DNA from: Flavobacterium rivuli WB 3.3-2 = DSM 21788
Lineage (GTDB): Bacteria; Bacteroidota; Bacteroidia; Flavobacteriales; Flavobacteriaceae
DNA: 64,000 bases
Direction of reading: 5' to 3'
Assembly: GCF_000378485.1 (NCBI RefSeq)
Contig: NZ_KB899967.1
Coordinates: 1 to 64,000, forward strand
Position numbers and translations under genes: made by a program. The notes beneath the pieces were generated by a model that worked only from the letters and a program-made list of their open reading frames with translations, had not been told where the DNA came from and did not search any database. Positions within the stretch are counted from its first letter, which is position 1. Each line of letters begins with the position of its first letter. Positions 27,008-36,352 of the stretch are shown piece after piece.

Positions 27008-29008
27008 TTAAGAAAGTTTAACTTTTATAACTACAAAAGACTGAGCAGGTACAGTTACATCTATAGTACTGCCATTAAGCTTAAATTCAGACTCTTTAGG
27101 AGTAATAGGCTCTGCATCAAAAGAATTCTCTGCAGACAGGTTATCACTCATTAGTGTAATGATTTTACCAGTCTTAGCCAGCTTATTTCCTTTAACGCTC
27201 ATGTTAGTCCTCTGAGCTTCTTTAGAGGTATTTACAACCTTAACGATAACTTCTTTAGTATTTTTATCGGTAACGGCAGTTGCAAATAAACCATTTTGGC
27301 CTGTAATAGCTTTACCACCTTCAGTCACGGCAACAAGGTCGGTACCCGGGTTATTGCCATACAATTGCTGTACATAATAGTTAGGTGTAGCGTAGCTCTT
27401 AAGGTTATTGAACCAAATAAGGTCCGGGGTCCACTGCCATCCATCGGCATGGGCAAACAAAGGCGCATAAGACGTTAGGTTAACAACCTCAGCATTACGC
27501 TCAAGGCCAGTCATAAAAGCAGCTTCGGCAAGGGCGCCGTCCCAGTTGTTTTTATTCTCAGGACTTGCAATAGCCTTACTTTGCACAGCATATTCGCCTG
27601 CAAAAACTTTAGGGCCTTTACGGTCGTACTTGTCATAACGGGTTGCGCTGTTTTTAAACCATTCTGCTGTATTGTAAAAATGCTCATCAACTATTTTTAC
27701 ACCCAGCTTAGAAAGTTCTTTCCAACCATAGTCAAAATATTCACCGTCAGGGAATGGACCCGACCCCGATACTATTGTAATGTCCGGGTATTTACCATGT
27801 ATGGCTTTTTCGAACACTTTATAGCGCTCTACATAATCAGGTCCCCATTGCTCGTTACCCACACCTATGTATTTCATGTTAAATGGTTTTGGGTGCCCCA
27901 TGTCGCTGCGCAGTTTACCCCATTTAGTTGTAACCGCCCCGTTAGCAAATTCTATAAGGTCTGTAGCATCCTGAATGTATGGGTCAAGCTCTGCCATTGG
28001 TACCATTTCGCCGGTATTAAACTGGCAGGCAATACCACAGCTAAGAACCGGTAGCGGCTCTGCCCCTATGTCTTCCGACATCTGGAAGTACTCATAGAAA
28101 CCTAAACCAAACGTCTGGAAATAATCCGGTGCCGGGCGGTGGTCAAACTCTGTATTCCAGCGGTTGATTATAAGTTCACGATCTTCAACCTTACCTACCG
28201 ATTTTTTCCACTGGTAGCGTTGCTCCAGCGTGCGGCCCTCTACAATACAACCTCCGGGAAAACGAAGGAAACCAGGGTTAAGGTCGTATAATTTTTGAAC
28301 AAGGTCTTTACGCAATCCTCCCGGACGGCCTTTCCAGGTATCCTGCGGGAATATCGATATCATGTCAAGGTTAATAGTTCCTGTTCCTGTAAATGATATT
28401 TTTAAATTTGCTTTAGCCTCTGTTTTTGTGGCTTTAATTTGAGCGGTATATTTTTTAAGCTCTTTGCCGGATGGGCTTACTGTAGTTTCGCCAATTATAT
28501 TACCGGCAGCATCTGTAAACTGAAATTTGATTTGAGATATGTTACCTTCCTGGTTCGCAGCCATTACAGATACATTGTACAAATCGTTAGCCTTAACGCC
28601 CATACCACGGAAACCTTCGTTAACCAAAGTATAGCCTTTATCATCTTTTACCTGAACGCGTAAAAGGTGTTTGTTTACAGGATGATCGTTCTCTATAGCA
28701 CTTGCATAGCCCGATTTATCGTTTAGCTTATGCCTGTCGCTGTTAGGCTGTTTCCATCCCATTAAAGGGTCGTCAAACTCAAACGAGCGGTTCTTTACCA
28801 TCTCTGCATAAAGGCCACCATCTGCACCAAAGTTAATATCTTCAAAAAAGATACCGTACATGGTAGGCTGAATTTTTATGCCTGTATTAGCAAGGTTAAG
28901 TACCAGTTTGTGTTCTTTAGCAGCTGTTTTGCTTTGCGCATTGCACAGCATTGTACCGCTTAATGCAAAAGCAGACAACGCTGCAATTTTAAAAAAATGA
29001 TTTTTCAT
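27008..29008 (-). CDS. GH51 alpha-L-arabinofuranosidase with CBM-like insert, secreted
   Basis: The 666-residue protein has a signal peptide (MKNHFFKIAALSAFALSG to CNAQS). It shows the GH51 start motif FFEDINFGADGGLYAE. A beta-sandwich insert of CBM4/9 type fills about residues 85-225. The catalytic acid/base is in IGVGNEQWGPDY and the nucleophile in FAGEYAVQS. It removes L-arabinofuranose side groups from arabinan or arabinoxylan, probably in the periplasm. It follows the GH127-type gene by 27 nt. It is one of two GH51 enzymes here and resembles plant-type, CBM-containing members. Confidence 0.92.
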   Translation of the reverse strand: MKNHFFKIAALSAFALSGTMLCNAQSKTAAKEHKLVLNLANTGIKIQPTMYGIFFEDINFGADGGLYAEMVKNRSFEFDDPLMGWKQPNSDRHKLNDKSGYASAIENDHPVNKHLLRVQVKDDKGYTLVNEGFRGMGVKANDLYNVSVMAANQEGNISQIKFQFTDAAGNIIGETTVSPSGKELKKYTAQIKATKTEAKANLKISFTGTGTINLDMISIFPQDTWKGRPGGLRKDLVQKLYDLNPGFLRFPGGCIVEGRTLEQRYQWKKSVGKVEDRELIINRWNTEFDHRPAPDYFQTFGLGFYEYFQMSEDIGAEPLPVLSCGIACQFNTGEMVPMAELDPYIQDATDLIEFANGAVTTKWGKLRSDMGHPKPFNMKYIGVGNEQWGPDYVERYKVFEKAIHGKYPDITIVSGSGPFPDGEYFDYGWKELSKLGVKIVDEHFYNTAEWFKNSATRYDKYDRKGPKVFAGEYAVQSKAIASPENKNNWDGALAEAAFMTGLERNAEVVNLTSYAPLFAHADGWQWTPDLIWFNNLKSYATPNYYVQQLYGNNPGTDLVAVTEGGKAITGQNGLFATAVTDKNTKEVIVKVVNTSKEAQRTNMSVKGNKLAKTGKIITLMSDNLSAENSFDAEPITPKESEFKLNGSTIDVTVPAQSFVVIKVKLS

Positions 29009-29035
29009 TATGGGTTGTTATTGTTTAATACGTAT

Positions 29036-31027
29036 TTATTTTGAAGCCTCCGGTATCCAGACTTCCATTTTGTTAACACCACGGTTAGACCATGAATAGT
29101 AGGGTATTGCCGTAAACTTTTGGTTACCCGTAGTTCCTTCTATTGTAAAGATGCCGTTAAGCATATCTGGCTTATGGGCTATTGCAAAAGTAGTGGTGTT
29201 ATTTACCGTAATATCTTTAAAATTTTTGGCGTTGTCTTTTTCTTCCAGGGCATATACCAGCGGGCCATACTCTAACGATACTTTATTTTTATTGTCTTTA
29301 ATTTTATCGCTGCTTACAACCTCACGCACCGCCATAGGGAAGTTAACTTCTACAACGTCTTTTTGTTTCCACTTGCGGTTAATTACAAAGTAACCGTTTT
29401 CTACCTTAGCTGCAACAGCCTTGCCATTCACACTAACAGTAGGCGCAGGTGTAGCGGCATTTTTGTAAGTATATAATCCGCCCGGCATAACTTCGTTACG
29501 TGCCCAGCCCGGAACACGCATTTTTACTGTAAATGAGCCTTCTTTTTCCGGGTCTACAGATAGTTTTACAGCACCATTCCACGGGTAGTTTGTTTGTTGT
29601 GCCACTTTTACCTTATGCTTATCTAATGTTACATCAGCAGTATTAGACATATACAGGTTTACATAAAGCGTATCTTTTTGATGTGCATAGATAAGCCCCG
29701 GTATTGCCGGAATAAACCGGATAAGATTTGTTGGGCAGCATGAACAATCGAACCAGCCCGAACGCGTGCAGGCACCTTTGTTGAACTCAAACTTAGCATC
29801 AGATTCCATCGGGTTAGGGTAAAAGAACTCTGTACCTGTTAAAGATATACCCGATATTAACCCATTATACATAGTACGTTCTAAAACGTCGTTATACTTA
29901 ACATCGCCGGTAAGGTTAAACAAACGATTATTCCAGTACACACTGCCTATTGCAGCACAGGTTTCGTTATAAGCCGTAAGGTTTGGCAATTCGTAGTTAG
30001 CCCCAAAAGCTTCTCCATCATGCAGTGCACCAATGCCTCCTGTTATATAGGTTTTCTTTTCGGTCATGTTATGCCAAAGCTTGTCTACTGCGTTACGGTA
30101 TGCTGCATCTTTTTCTATGGCAGCAATATCTGTCATTCCTGCATACAGGTAAACAGCACGTACAGCATGGCCCACAACCTCATCCTGCTCTATTACAGGC
30201 TTATGATCTTGTGCATAAGCACCATAGTTTTCTTTATTTTTAGGATCACCCCTATGGTCTAAAAAGTATTTAGAAAGTTTTAAATACTCTTTTTTACCTG
30301 TAATTTCATAAAGTTTTATTAAACCCGTTTCTATAATTTCATGGCCGGGAACAGCATGGATTTTATCATCGCCATCGCCAAAAGTTTTTACAAACAAATC
30401 GGCATTTTTAAGGGCTATGTCTAAAAAGTTGCGTTTACCGGTAGCTTTATAATGTACCGCAGCTGCTTCATACATGTGCCCTGCATTATAGTCTTCATGG
30501 CTCATGTTCATGTATTCCCAACGAACACCTTTTTCTACCTTAACCCAGGTAGCTGGTGGTTTTGCCGGGTTAATAGTACGCCACGTACAAAGATATCCAT
30601 CTTTTTCCTGACCCACTTTAACAATCGCAATGATAGAATCCAGCTGTGCCTCCAGTTTAGGATTTGGTGAGCTTATAAGCGAATTTGATGCACCCTCTAT
30701 TATTTTATAAACATCAGAATCATCAAAAGGCATCACGCCTCTCACAGTACCTTTCTTTTTACCTCCGGCAATCAAAAAATTTTCAAAACGCCCCTCCTCA
30801 CTGCATTTTTTTATAGCATATTGGATGGTTTTTTCCTGGATGGTTTTAATGTACGGCAACCAGAAATCATCTGTTACCTTAACCTTACTAATTTCTACAG
30901 GCTGTATAGGATAGCCCGATATGAGTACGCTTTTATCTGCCTCAGCAACAGTTTCGGTTTTGTTTTTAGAGCAGCCAGCTATTACAAGAGCCAATGCCAG
31001 GCAGCTTAAAATTGTTTGTTTATTCAT
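29036..31027 (-). CDS. GH127/GH146-type beta-L-arabinofuranosidase, lipoprotein
   Basis: The protein has 663 residues and a lipoprotein signal (ALVIAGCSKN, Cys19). The (alpha/alpha)6-barrel family shows its zinc-thiolate site: Glu and Cys in NETCAAIGS, and the Cys pair in DCSCCPTNLIRF, where one Cys is the nucleophile. It cleaves beta-L-arabinofuranosyl bonds, such as the terminal caps of some plant arabinans. GH127 and GH146 cannot be separated by eye. No promoter was found in the 165 nt upstream, so it may depend on transcription from susC. Confidence 0.88.
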   Translation of the reverse strand: MNKQTILSCLALALVIAGCSKNKTETVAEADKSVLISGYPIQPVEISKVKVTDDFWLPYIKTIQEKTIQYAIKKCSEEGRFENFLIAGGKKKGTVRGVMPFDDSDVYKIIEGASNSLISSPNPKLEAQLDSIIAIVKVGQEKDGYLCTWRTINPAKPPATWVKVEKGVRWEYMNMSHEDYNAGHMYEAAAVHYKATGKRNFLDIALKNADLFVKTFGDGDDKIHAVPGHEIIETGLIKLYEITGKKEYLKLSKYFLDHRGDPKNKENYGAYAQDHKPVIEQDEVVGHAVRAVYLYAGMTDIAAIEKDAAYRNAVDKLWHNMTEKKTYITGGIGALHDGEAFGANYELPNLTAYNETCAAIGSVYWNNRLFNLTGDVKYNDVLERTMYNGLISGISLTGTEFFYPNPMESDAKFEFNKGACTRSGWFDCSCCPTNLIRFIPAIPGLIYAHQKDTLYVNLYMSNTADVTLDKHKVKVAQQTNYPWNGAVKLSVDPEKEGSFTVKMRVPGWARNEVMPGGLYTYKNAATPAPTVSVNGKAVAAKVENGYFVINRKWKQKDVVEVNFPMAVREVVSSDKIKDNKNKVSLEYGPLVYALEEKDNAKNFKDITVNNTTTFAIAHKPDMLNGIFTIEGTTGNQKFTAIPYYSWSNRGVNKMEVWIPEASK

Positions 31028-31133
31028 GATGGTTTTATATATAAATAGTAAATGAGTAAGCTCCTTACATAGTATTGTGACTATTGCAGGAACTTACCCA
31101 ATTGTTTTGACTAACTAAAAATATAACTGCAAT

Positions 31134-31152
31134 GCCTGCTTAACGAGCAAGC
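31134..31152 (-). other. Short hairpin after the GH43 gene
   Basis: GCCTGCT and AGCAAGC pair fully in minus-strand RNA (one G-U) around a 5-nt loop, about 40 nt past the GH43 stop codon. The next 20 nt are only moderately U-rich, so termination would be partial. The rest of 31028-31192 shows no clear promoter. Confidence 0.35.
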
Positions 31153-31192
31153 ATAAACATTTGATAATTTATCTTCTTTATAAAGCATATAA

Positions 31193-32194
31193 TTAATCCA
31201 TAAGTGTTACTGTTGGCCAGCTATCTTCCCATTTAATCTCTTTTATTTTAAGCTTAGGTGCGCCATGCTGGGCAACATCATAAGCATGAAAAACCATATA
31301 ATCTTTACCGTTAAAGGTATAAGTACTATTATGGCCCACCCCTGCCCAGTTTTTGTTACCTTCTATTACTAATGTACCTCCACCTTCATTAAGAGGTTTT
31401 CCGGCTGCATCCAGGTAAGGCCCCTGTACAGTTTTGCTCCTGCCTACCACTACTTTATAAGTGCTTTTTTCTCCGCGGCAGCAATAATCCCAGGAGAGGA
31501 ACAGGTAATAGTAATCGTTCTTTTTAAATATAAACGGAGCTTCAAGCGCGGCATCTCCGGGATCTTTATCTTCCAGTTTAAAACTGCGCTCACGCCTTGC
31601 AACGGTATACCATTCCTCCGGTTGGGCAGGTGTAAGTAAGTCTTTATTAAGCTTTACCATTTTAAGTCCGTCCCAAAAAGAACCAAACGTTAGCCACGGT
31701 GTATTGTTCTCATCATATATAAGGTTAGGGTCTATGGCATTCCATAAATCCCTGTTAGGTACAGAGCGCACTACAATGCCGTGGTCTGTCCATTTATAAT
31801 TTTTATCGGCTGGGTTTAGGGTTTTGTTTGTCGCTACACCTATTGCCGATGTATTTTTTGCAAACGCCGATACTGAATAGTATAAATAATATTGCCCGTT
31901 ATGGTATGAAACATCCGGAGCCCAAATGTGGTTTTCAAACTTAGGCACTACGCCTTCTACCCAGGCAGGTGCAGTTTCAAAAATAGGTTTTAATTGTGTC
32001 CAGTTCGTCATGTCTTTAGACGAGAACATAGAGATACCCTTACCGGTACAAAACAGGTAGTACGTACCATCCTGTTGTATCATAACAGGATCGTGTACAA
32101 TGGTTTCATTTATGGGCAGTGTTTTCTGCGAAAAAACACTGCCATAAATAAACAAAACCCAAACATAAATATTTAATCTAAAACTAACTCTCAT
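31193..32194 (-). CDS. GH43 endo-1,5-alpha-L-arabinanase, secreted
   Basis: The 333-residue protein has an N-terminal signal (YVWVLFIYGSVFSQK). The five-bladed propeller carries the base Asp in VHDPVM, the pKa-setting Asp in NAIDPNLIYD and the acid Glu in ALEAPFIF. The HIWAPDVSYHNGQYYLYYS blade is typical of endo-arabinanases of GH43 subfamily 5. It cuts the arabinan main chain. It starts 2 nt after the stop of the preceding GH43 gene. Confidence 0.9.
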   Translation of the reverse strand: MRVSFRLNIYVWVLFIYGSVFSQKTLPINETIVHDPVMIQQDGTYYLFCTGKGISMFSSKDMTNWTQLKPIFETAPAWVEGVVPKFENHIWAPDVSYHNGQYYLYYSVSAFAKNTSAIGVATNKTLNPADKNYKWTDHGIVVRSVPNRDLWNAIDPNLIYDENNTPWLTFGSFWDGLKMVKLNKDLLTPAQPEEWYTVARRERSFKLEDKDPGDAALEAPFIFKKNDYYYLFLSWDYCCRGEKSTYKVVVGRSKTVQGPYLDAAGKPLNEGGGTLVIEGNKNWAGVGHNSTYTFNGKDYMVFHAYDVAQHGAPKLKIKEIKWEDSWPTVTLMD

Positions 32195-32196
32195 AA

Positions 32197-33198
32197 TTAT
32201 TGCTGTATTCCTTCGGTAGTCATGATAACACGTTTCATAGTACCGTCCTGATTATAATAAAGCCTGTCTACACAAACCGATCGCCTGAAGCTGCCTCCAT
32301 GAGGCTGGCTTGCCCCATTATGATAAATAAAGTATGATTTATCTTTAAAATCTATAATTGCCTGGTGGTTTGTGTTACTGTTACCGGCCAGTTCGTTAAG
32401 GATACCTTTATACTCCCATGGCCCCGTAACCGATTTACTCATTGCATAAGCTATCTTTTCCGGAAACTGGTACGCATAAGACAAGTAATACCAGTCGCCA
32501 TGTTTATGTATCCACGGAGCTTCGGTATAGTTAGGCAGGTCTACAATTTGTATCTCTCCATCTATCTCTATCATATTTTCTTTAAGCTTAACGTAGTGGC
32601 ACACCGTATTGCCCCAATATAAATAAGCCTGACCGTCTTTGTCTATATAAACCGTAGGGTCTATATCATCCCAGTCTATTTTGGTTTGCTTAGTCATATC
32701 ATTAGTGATAAGTGCTTTGCCTATGGCATCTTTAAAAGGCCCTGTTGGCGAATCTGACACTGCTACACCAATAGCTTTACCGGGAATGGTAGCGTGTGTT
32801 ACTGTAGTATACCAGTAAAACTTGCCGTTACGCTCTATAACCTGTGCTGCCCATGCATCGCCACTTGCCCATTTAAAATCGGTAGCTTTTAGCGGCACCT
32901 TATGTTCTTTCCAGTGTACTATATCGGCAGACGAATATACCAGCCACTCGTTCATCTTATAAAAGTTGAAATCGTTTGGCGCTTCATCGTGCCCTGCATA
33001 CAGGTAAACCGAATCTTTATATACCATGGCAGCGGGGTCGCCGGTATATTTATCTTTAATAATAGGATTGTTAGGTTCTGCTGTTTTTGCGGTAGCTTCA
33101 ACCTCCTTACTTTCATCTGTCGATGCTTTTTCTGCAGTTTCATTTTTACACGAAAAGAATAAAAAAGCACTCAACATAACCAATGCAACTTTCTTCAT
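32197..33198 (-). CDS. GH43 family glycoside hydrolase, lipoprotein
   Basis: I take the start at 33198 (MKKVALVMLSAFLFFSCKN), which gives a clean lipoprotein signal with Cys17; a longer in-frame start 39 nt upstream would bury it and overlap the gene before. The 333-residue protein has catalytic Asp in YTGDPAAM, Asp in DIDPTVYID and Glu in YTEAPWIHK. It looks like an exo-acting GH43 (alpha-L-arabinofuranosidase or beta-xylosidase type). In this locus arabinofuranosidase is more likely. Confidence 0.88.
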   Translation of the reverse strand: MKKVALVMLSAFLFFSCKNETAEKASTDESKEVEATAKTAEPNNPIIKDKYTGDPAAMVYKDSVYLYAGHDEAPNDFNFYKMNEWLVYSSADIVHWKEHKVPLKATDFKWASGDAWAAQVIERNGKFYWYTTVTHATIPGKAIGVAVSDSPTGPFKDAIGKALITNDMTKQTKIDWDDIDPTVYIDKDGQAYLYWGNTVCHYVKLKENMIEIDGEIQIVDLPNYTEAPWIHKHGDWYYLSYAYQFPEKIAYAMSKSVTGPWEYKGILNELAGNSNTNHQAIIDFKDKSYFIYHNGASQPHGGSFRRSVCVDRLYYNQDGTMKRVIMTTEGIQQ

Positions 33199-33215
33199 TT
33201 GTTTTATTTGGTATG

Positions 33216-34739
33216 TTAATCTATTTTTTTGCCCCAAATTGCCGTACCGCTATTATTTAATCCGGAAAGCAATATGGTAGATGTTTTACTGTTTTCCCAG
33301 TCGCGGCCACGCTCTACATGCAGTTTATCTGTAAAGCCGTTACTCCACGTAAGTGTTAACCATGATCCTGTCAAAGTCCATCGGCTTGCAACATCAGTAT
33401 TCATACTACCATCTGCATTAAGCTTTAATGCTATCGACGTTTGAAAATTAGGATCTGTCTGTTCGGCTGCATAACCTGGAACAACTTGGTAGCCAAGTAT
33501 AATTTGCTCATAGTTACCCACAAGGTCTGCAGTGGCAATTGCCGTTTGCTCTACACCGGCATAACGTTCCGGCGACACTATAGGCCAGCCTTCTTCTGTC
33601 CAGTACATAGGGCGAACATGCAAATCCATGTAATAACTGTCTATGCCCGGCCTGCCCTGGTGTGCCATAAAATACTGGCTGCCATCATCTTTAAATACAG
33701 CACAGTGCGATACGCCCTGCCAGCCGGAATGTCCGTTAAATTTATAAGGTGCCAGGATCATAGGAGAATCATCCAGGTTGTTATTAATATCTGCACCGGC
33801 ATAATCAAGAAAAGGCCCCTGGGGAGAATCAGACCTTCCTACCCTTACATTATATTTTGTCTGTAACCAGTCATACGCTATAAACAGGTAATATTTATTA
33901 AACTGAGCATTGTAAATAACCTCCGGCCCCTCAATGTTACCATTAATGCGGTTTCCGGTAAAGCCACGTTGTGCTACCCTCACACCTTTATCTCCTCCAC
34001 TTTTAGCGAGTCCCGTATCCGGGTTAAGCTCCAGCATATAAATACCGTCCCATGCAGATCCATAATACATCCAATGTTTACCCGACTGGTCTATAACTAC
34101 AGTAGGGTCAATGGCATTAGTTTGTGTTGTACCGCTTGTATCTGGCGGAGATGTTACGGCGAGCCCTCTCTCTGTCCAGGGGCCCAAAGGTGTAGATGCT
34201 GTAGCAAGGCCAATTACACTAAGCCTGCCTACCTCTGATGATAAAGAGTAATACAAACGGTATTCGCTACCCACTTTTATAATATAAGGCGCCCAAAGCG
34301 AATTAAACGGCTGAGTACTTGTATTAGTCCTCGGATTGTTAAAAGAGCGTATGTATTGTGAGCCCATAGCCGGTAGCTGGTCAAAAACCCATCCTACAAA
34401 GTCCCATTTAATAAGATCTGTAGATTTACGTACCTGTATGCCCGGCCTTATATCTGCCCCATAGCATACATCTGTACTGTAGCAGTAATAAGTATCTCCA
34501 TCTTTAATAATAGACGGGTCGTGCACATTACGGTAGCCCCATTGGTAAACTGTAGCCGGGCCATACCCAGGATATGTATCTGTTATACTTGCAATGTTAA
34601 AAGCAGCTGGTGTACCGCCATCTACAGGAGGTGTTACCGTAGCTGCAGGATCATCTTTAGAGCATGAAACTGTTACTATTGCCGCGAGAAATAAAATTCC
34701 TGCAGGAATTTTATTTTTTAGAGGATTATTAAATTTCAT
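33216..34739 (-). CDS. GH43 endo-arabinanase with C-terminal beta-barrel domain, lipoprotein
   Basis: The 507-residue protein has a lipoprotein signal (FLAAIVTVSCSKDD). The propeller (about 45-400) carries Asp in VHDPSIIKDG, Asp in NAIDPTVVID and Glu in NIEGPEVIYN. The last 100 residues form the extra domain seen in two-domain endo-arabinanases (from ADLVGNYEQIILGY to the end). It probably sits on the cell surface and starts the attack on long arabinan. It differs from the shorter endo-arabinanase gene, so the pair may handle branched and linear chains. Confidence 0.9.
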   Translation of the reverse strand: MKFNNPLKNKIPAGILFLAAIVTVSCSKDDPAATVTPPVDGGTPAAFNIASITDTYPGYGPATVYQWGYRNVHDPSIIKDGDTYYCYSTDVCYGADIRPGIQVRKSTDLIKWDFVGWVFDQLPAMGSQYIRSFNNPRTNTSTQPFNSLWAPYIIKVGSEYRLYYSLSSEVGRLSVIGLATASTPLGPWTERGLAVTSPPDTSGTTQTNAIDPTVVIDQSGKHWMYYGSAWDGIYMLELNPDTGLAKSGGDKGVRVAQRGFTGNRINGNIEGPEVIYNAQFNKYYLFIAYDWLQTKYNVRVGRSDSPQGPFLDYAGADINNNLDDSPMILAPYKFNGHSGWQGVSHCAVFKDDGSQYFMAHQGRPGIDSYYMDLHVRPMYWTEEGWPIVSPERYAGVEQTAIATADLVGNYEQIILGYQVVPGYAAEQTDPNFQTSIALKLNADGSMNTDVASRWTLTGSWLTLTWSNGFTDKLHVERGRDWENSKTSTILLSGLNNSGTAIWGKKID

Positions 34740-34747
34740 AGACTCTG

Positions 34748-36286
34748 TTATTTAGACTCTAACACTACTACCGAGAATGGTGGCAGGGTTACAGATAGTG
34801 TTCCTTTTTTAAATTTAAAATCTTTAAAATCTTTTGGAGTAATTGCATTTGGATTTTCAAATGTATTATGGTCCTGTAGTTTTGAAGATGAGATTATCTT
34901 AGCCGTAAAATCTTTAAGGTTTAGTTTAGCCAGGTCGATATCTACAGTAATTTTGTCTTTAGCATGAATGTTTACCAGAGATATATGCGTTTTACCATCT
35001 TTAACCGATGCCGAAGCTGATATTGCCGAAAGTTTTTTATCGCCAAATTTATATTCCGGAGAATCTACTTTTATTGGGATAAGCTTAGCATCCTGATGCA
35101 CTTTGTATAAATGCATTACATGATACGTAGGTGTAAGCAGCATTTTATCGCCTTTAGTAAGTATTACTGCCTGTAGTACATTTACCGTTTGTGCAAGGTT
35201 AGCCATACGCACGCGGTCACTGTGATTATTAAATATATTTAGGGTTGTGCCTGCAATCATGGCATCCCTCATAGTATTTTGCTGGTATAAAAAGCCCGGG
35301 TTTGTGCCCTCTTCTACATCATACCATCCGCCCCACTCATCTACAATAAGCGCAATTTTTTTAGCAGGGTCATATTTATCCATTATTTCGCTGTGCTTTG
35401 TAACCAGTTCTTCCATTTTAAGGGCTGTTTCCATGGTAGCAAAATACTGTTCTTCATTAAATTTAGTCGACGATCCTTTTTTCTCCCATGTTACAAAAGA
35501 ATATGAGTGAAGGGCAACGCCCTCTATAAGGTTTTTAGGAATGTCGCGCATAAGCACTTCTGTCCAGTGATAATCGGCCACGTTAGCTCCCGATGCAATG
35601 CGGAAAAGCTTGTTGGTATTATCCCAGTCGCTCATAAAAGTAGAGTACTGTTTAAAAAGGTTGGCATAATACTCTGGTGTCATGTTACCACCACAACCCC
35701 ACATTTCGTTACCCACTCCCCATATAGAAACACCCCAGGCTTTCTCCCTGCTGTTCTTCTTTCTCAGGTCGCTCATAGGGCTTTTGCCACTATGGTTTAC
35801 ATATTGTACCCAGTCTGTAAATTCTTTAACGGTACCACTGCCCACGTTTGCAGCAAGGTAAGGCTCTGTACCAAGAATTTCGCACAGGTCTAAAAAGTCG
35901 TGCGTACCAAAGCTGTTATCCTCTGTAGTGCCACCCCACCATTGATTAACCATTGTGGGTCTTTCGTCTTTAGGGCCTATACCGTCTTTCCAGTGGTAGG
36001 TATCTGCAAAACAGCCACCCGGCCAGCGCAGGTTAGGAATCCCTAAATCTTTTAATGCTACAATGATGTCGTTACGAACACCATTGGTGTTAGGTATTTT
36101 GCTGTTTTCGCCTACATAAAAACCATCATATATACATCGGCCCAAATGTTCTGCAAAGTGGCCATAAATGTGTTTGTTTATTGTAGGTGCATTGTCTTGT
36201 GAGGCAAGGGTAATAGTTGATTTTTGTTGTGCGGATAGAGATAATACGGCTGATAAAAAAAATGCAGCTGTGAATAGTTTTTTCAT
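34748..36286 (-). CDS. GH51 alpha-L-arabinofuranosidase, secreted
   Basis: The 512-residue protein has a signal peptide (FFLSAVLSLSAQQ). It matches the compact GH51 type: HIYGHFAEHLGRCIYDG, the acid/base Glu in WGVGNEMWGCGG and the nucleophile in LIVDEWGGWYD. It has no CBM insert, unlike the 666-residue GH51 farther down. It is the first enzyme after SusD in the operon and is expected to release arabinose from oligosaccharides in the periplasm. Confidence 0.93.
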   Translation of the reverse strand: MKKLFTAAFFLSAVLSLSAQQKSTITLASQDNAPTINKHIYGHFAEHLGRCIYDGFYVGENSKIPNTNGVRNDIIVALKDLGIPNLRWPGGCFADTYHWKDGIGPKDERPTMVNQWWGGTTEDNSFGTHDFLDLCEILGTEPYLAANVGSGTVKEFTDWVQYVNHSGKSPMSDLRKKNSREKAWGVSIWGVGNEMWGCGGNMTPEYYANLFKQYSTFMSDWDNTNKLFRIASGANVADYHWTEVLMRDIPKNLIEGVALHSYSFVTWEKKGSSTKFNEEQYFATMETALKMEELVTKHSEIMDKYDPAKKIALIVDEWGGWYDVEEGTNPGFLYQQNTMRDAMIAGTTLNIFNNHSDRVRMANLAQTVNVLQAVILTKGDKMLLTPTYHVMHLYKVHQDAKLIPIKVDSPEYKFGDKKLSAISASASVKDGKTHISLVNIHAKDKITVDIDLAKLNLKDFTAKIISSSKLQDHNTFENPNAITPKDFKDFKFKKGTLSVTLPPFSVVVLESK

Positions 36287-36352
36287 ATTGGGTTATGTTT
36301 AAAAACCGTAGAAGCTGAAATCAGCTTCTACGGCATAAATATTTAACAGGAA

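Noticed and set aside
33199-33237. Longer N-terminus for the GH43 lipoprotein
   Set aside because: It would overlap the previous gene and push the lipoprotein signal away from the N-terminus.
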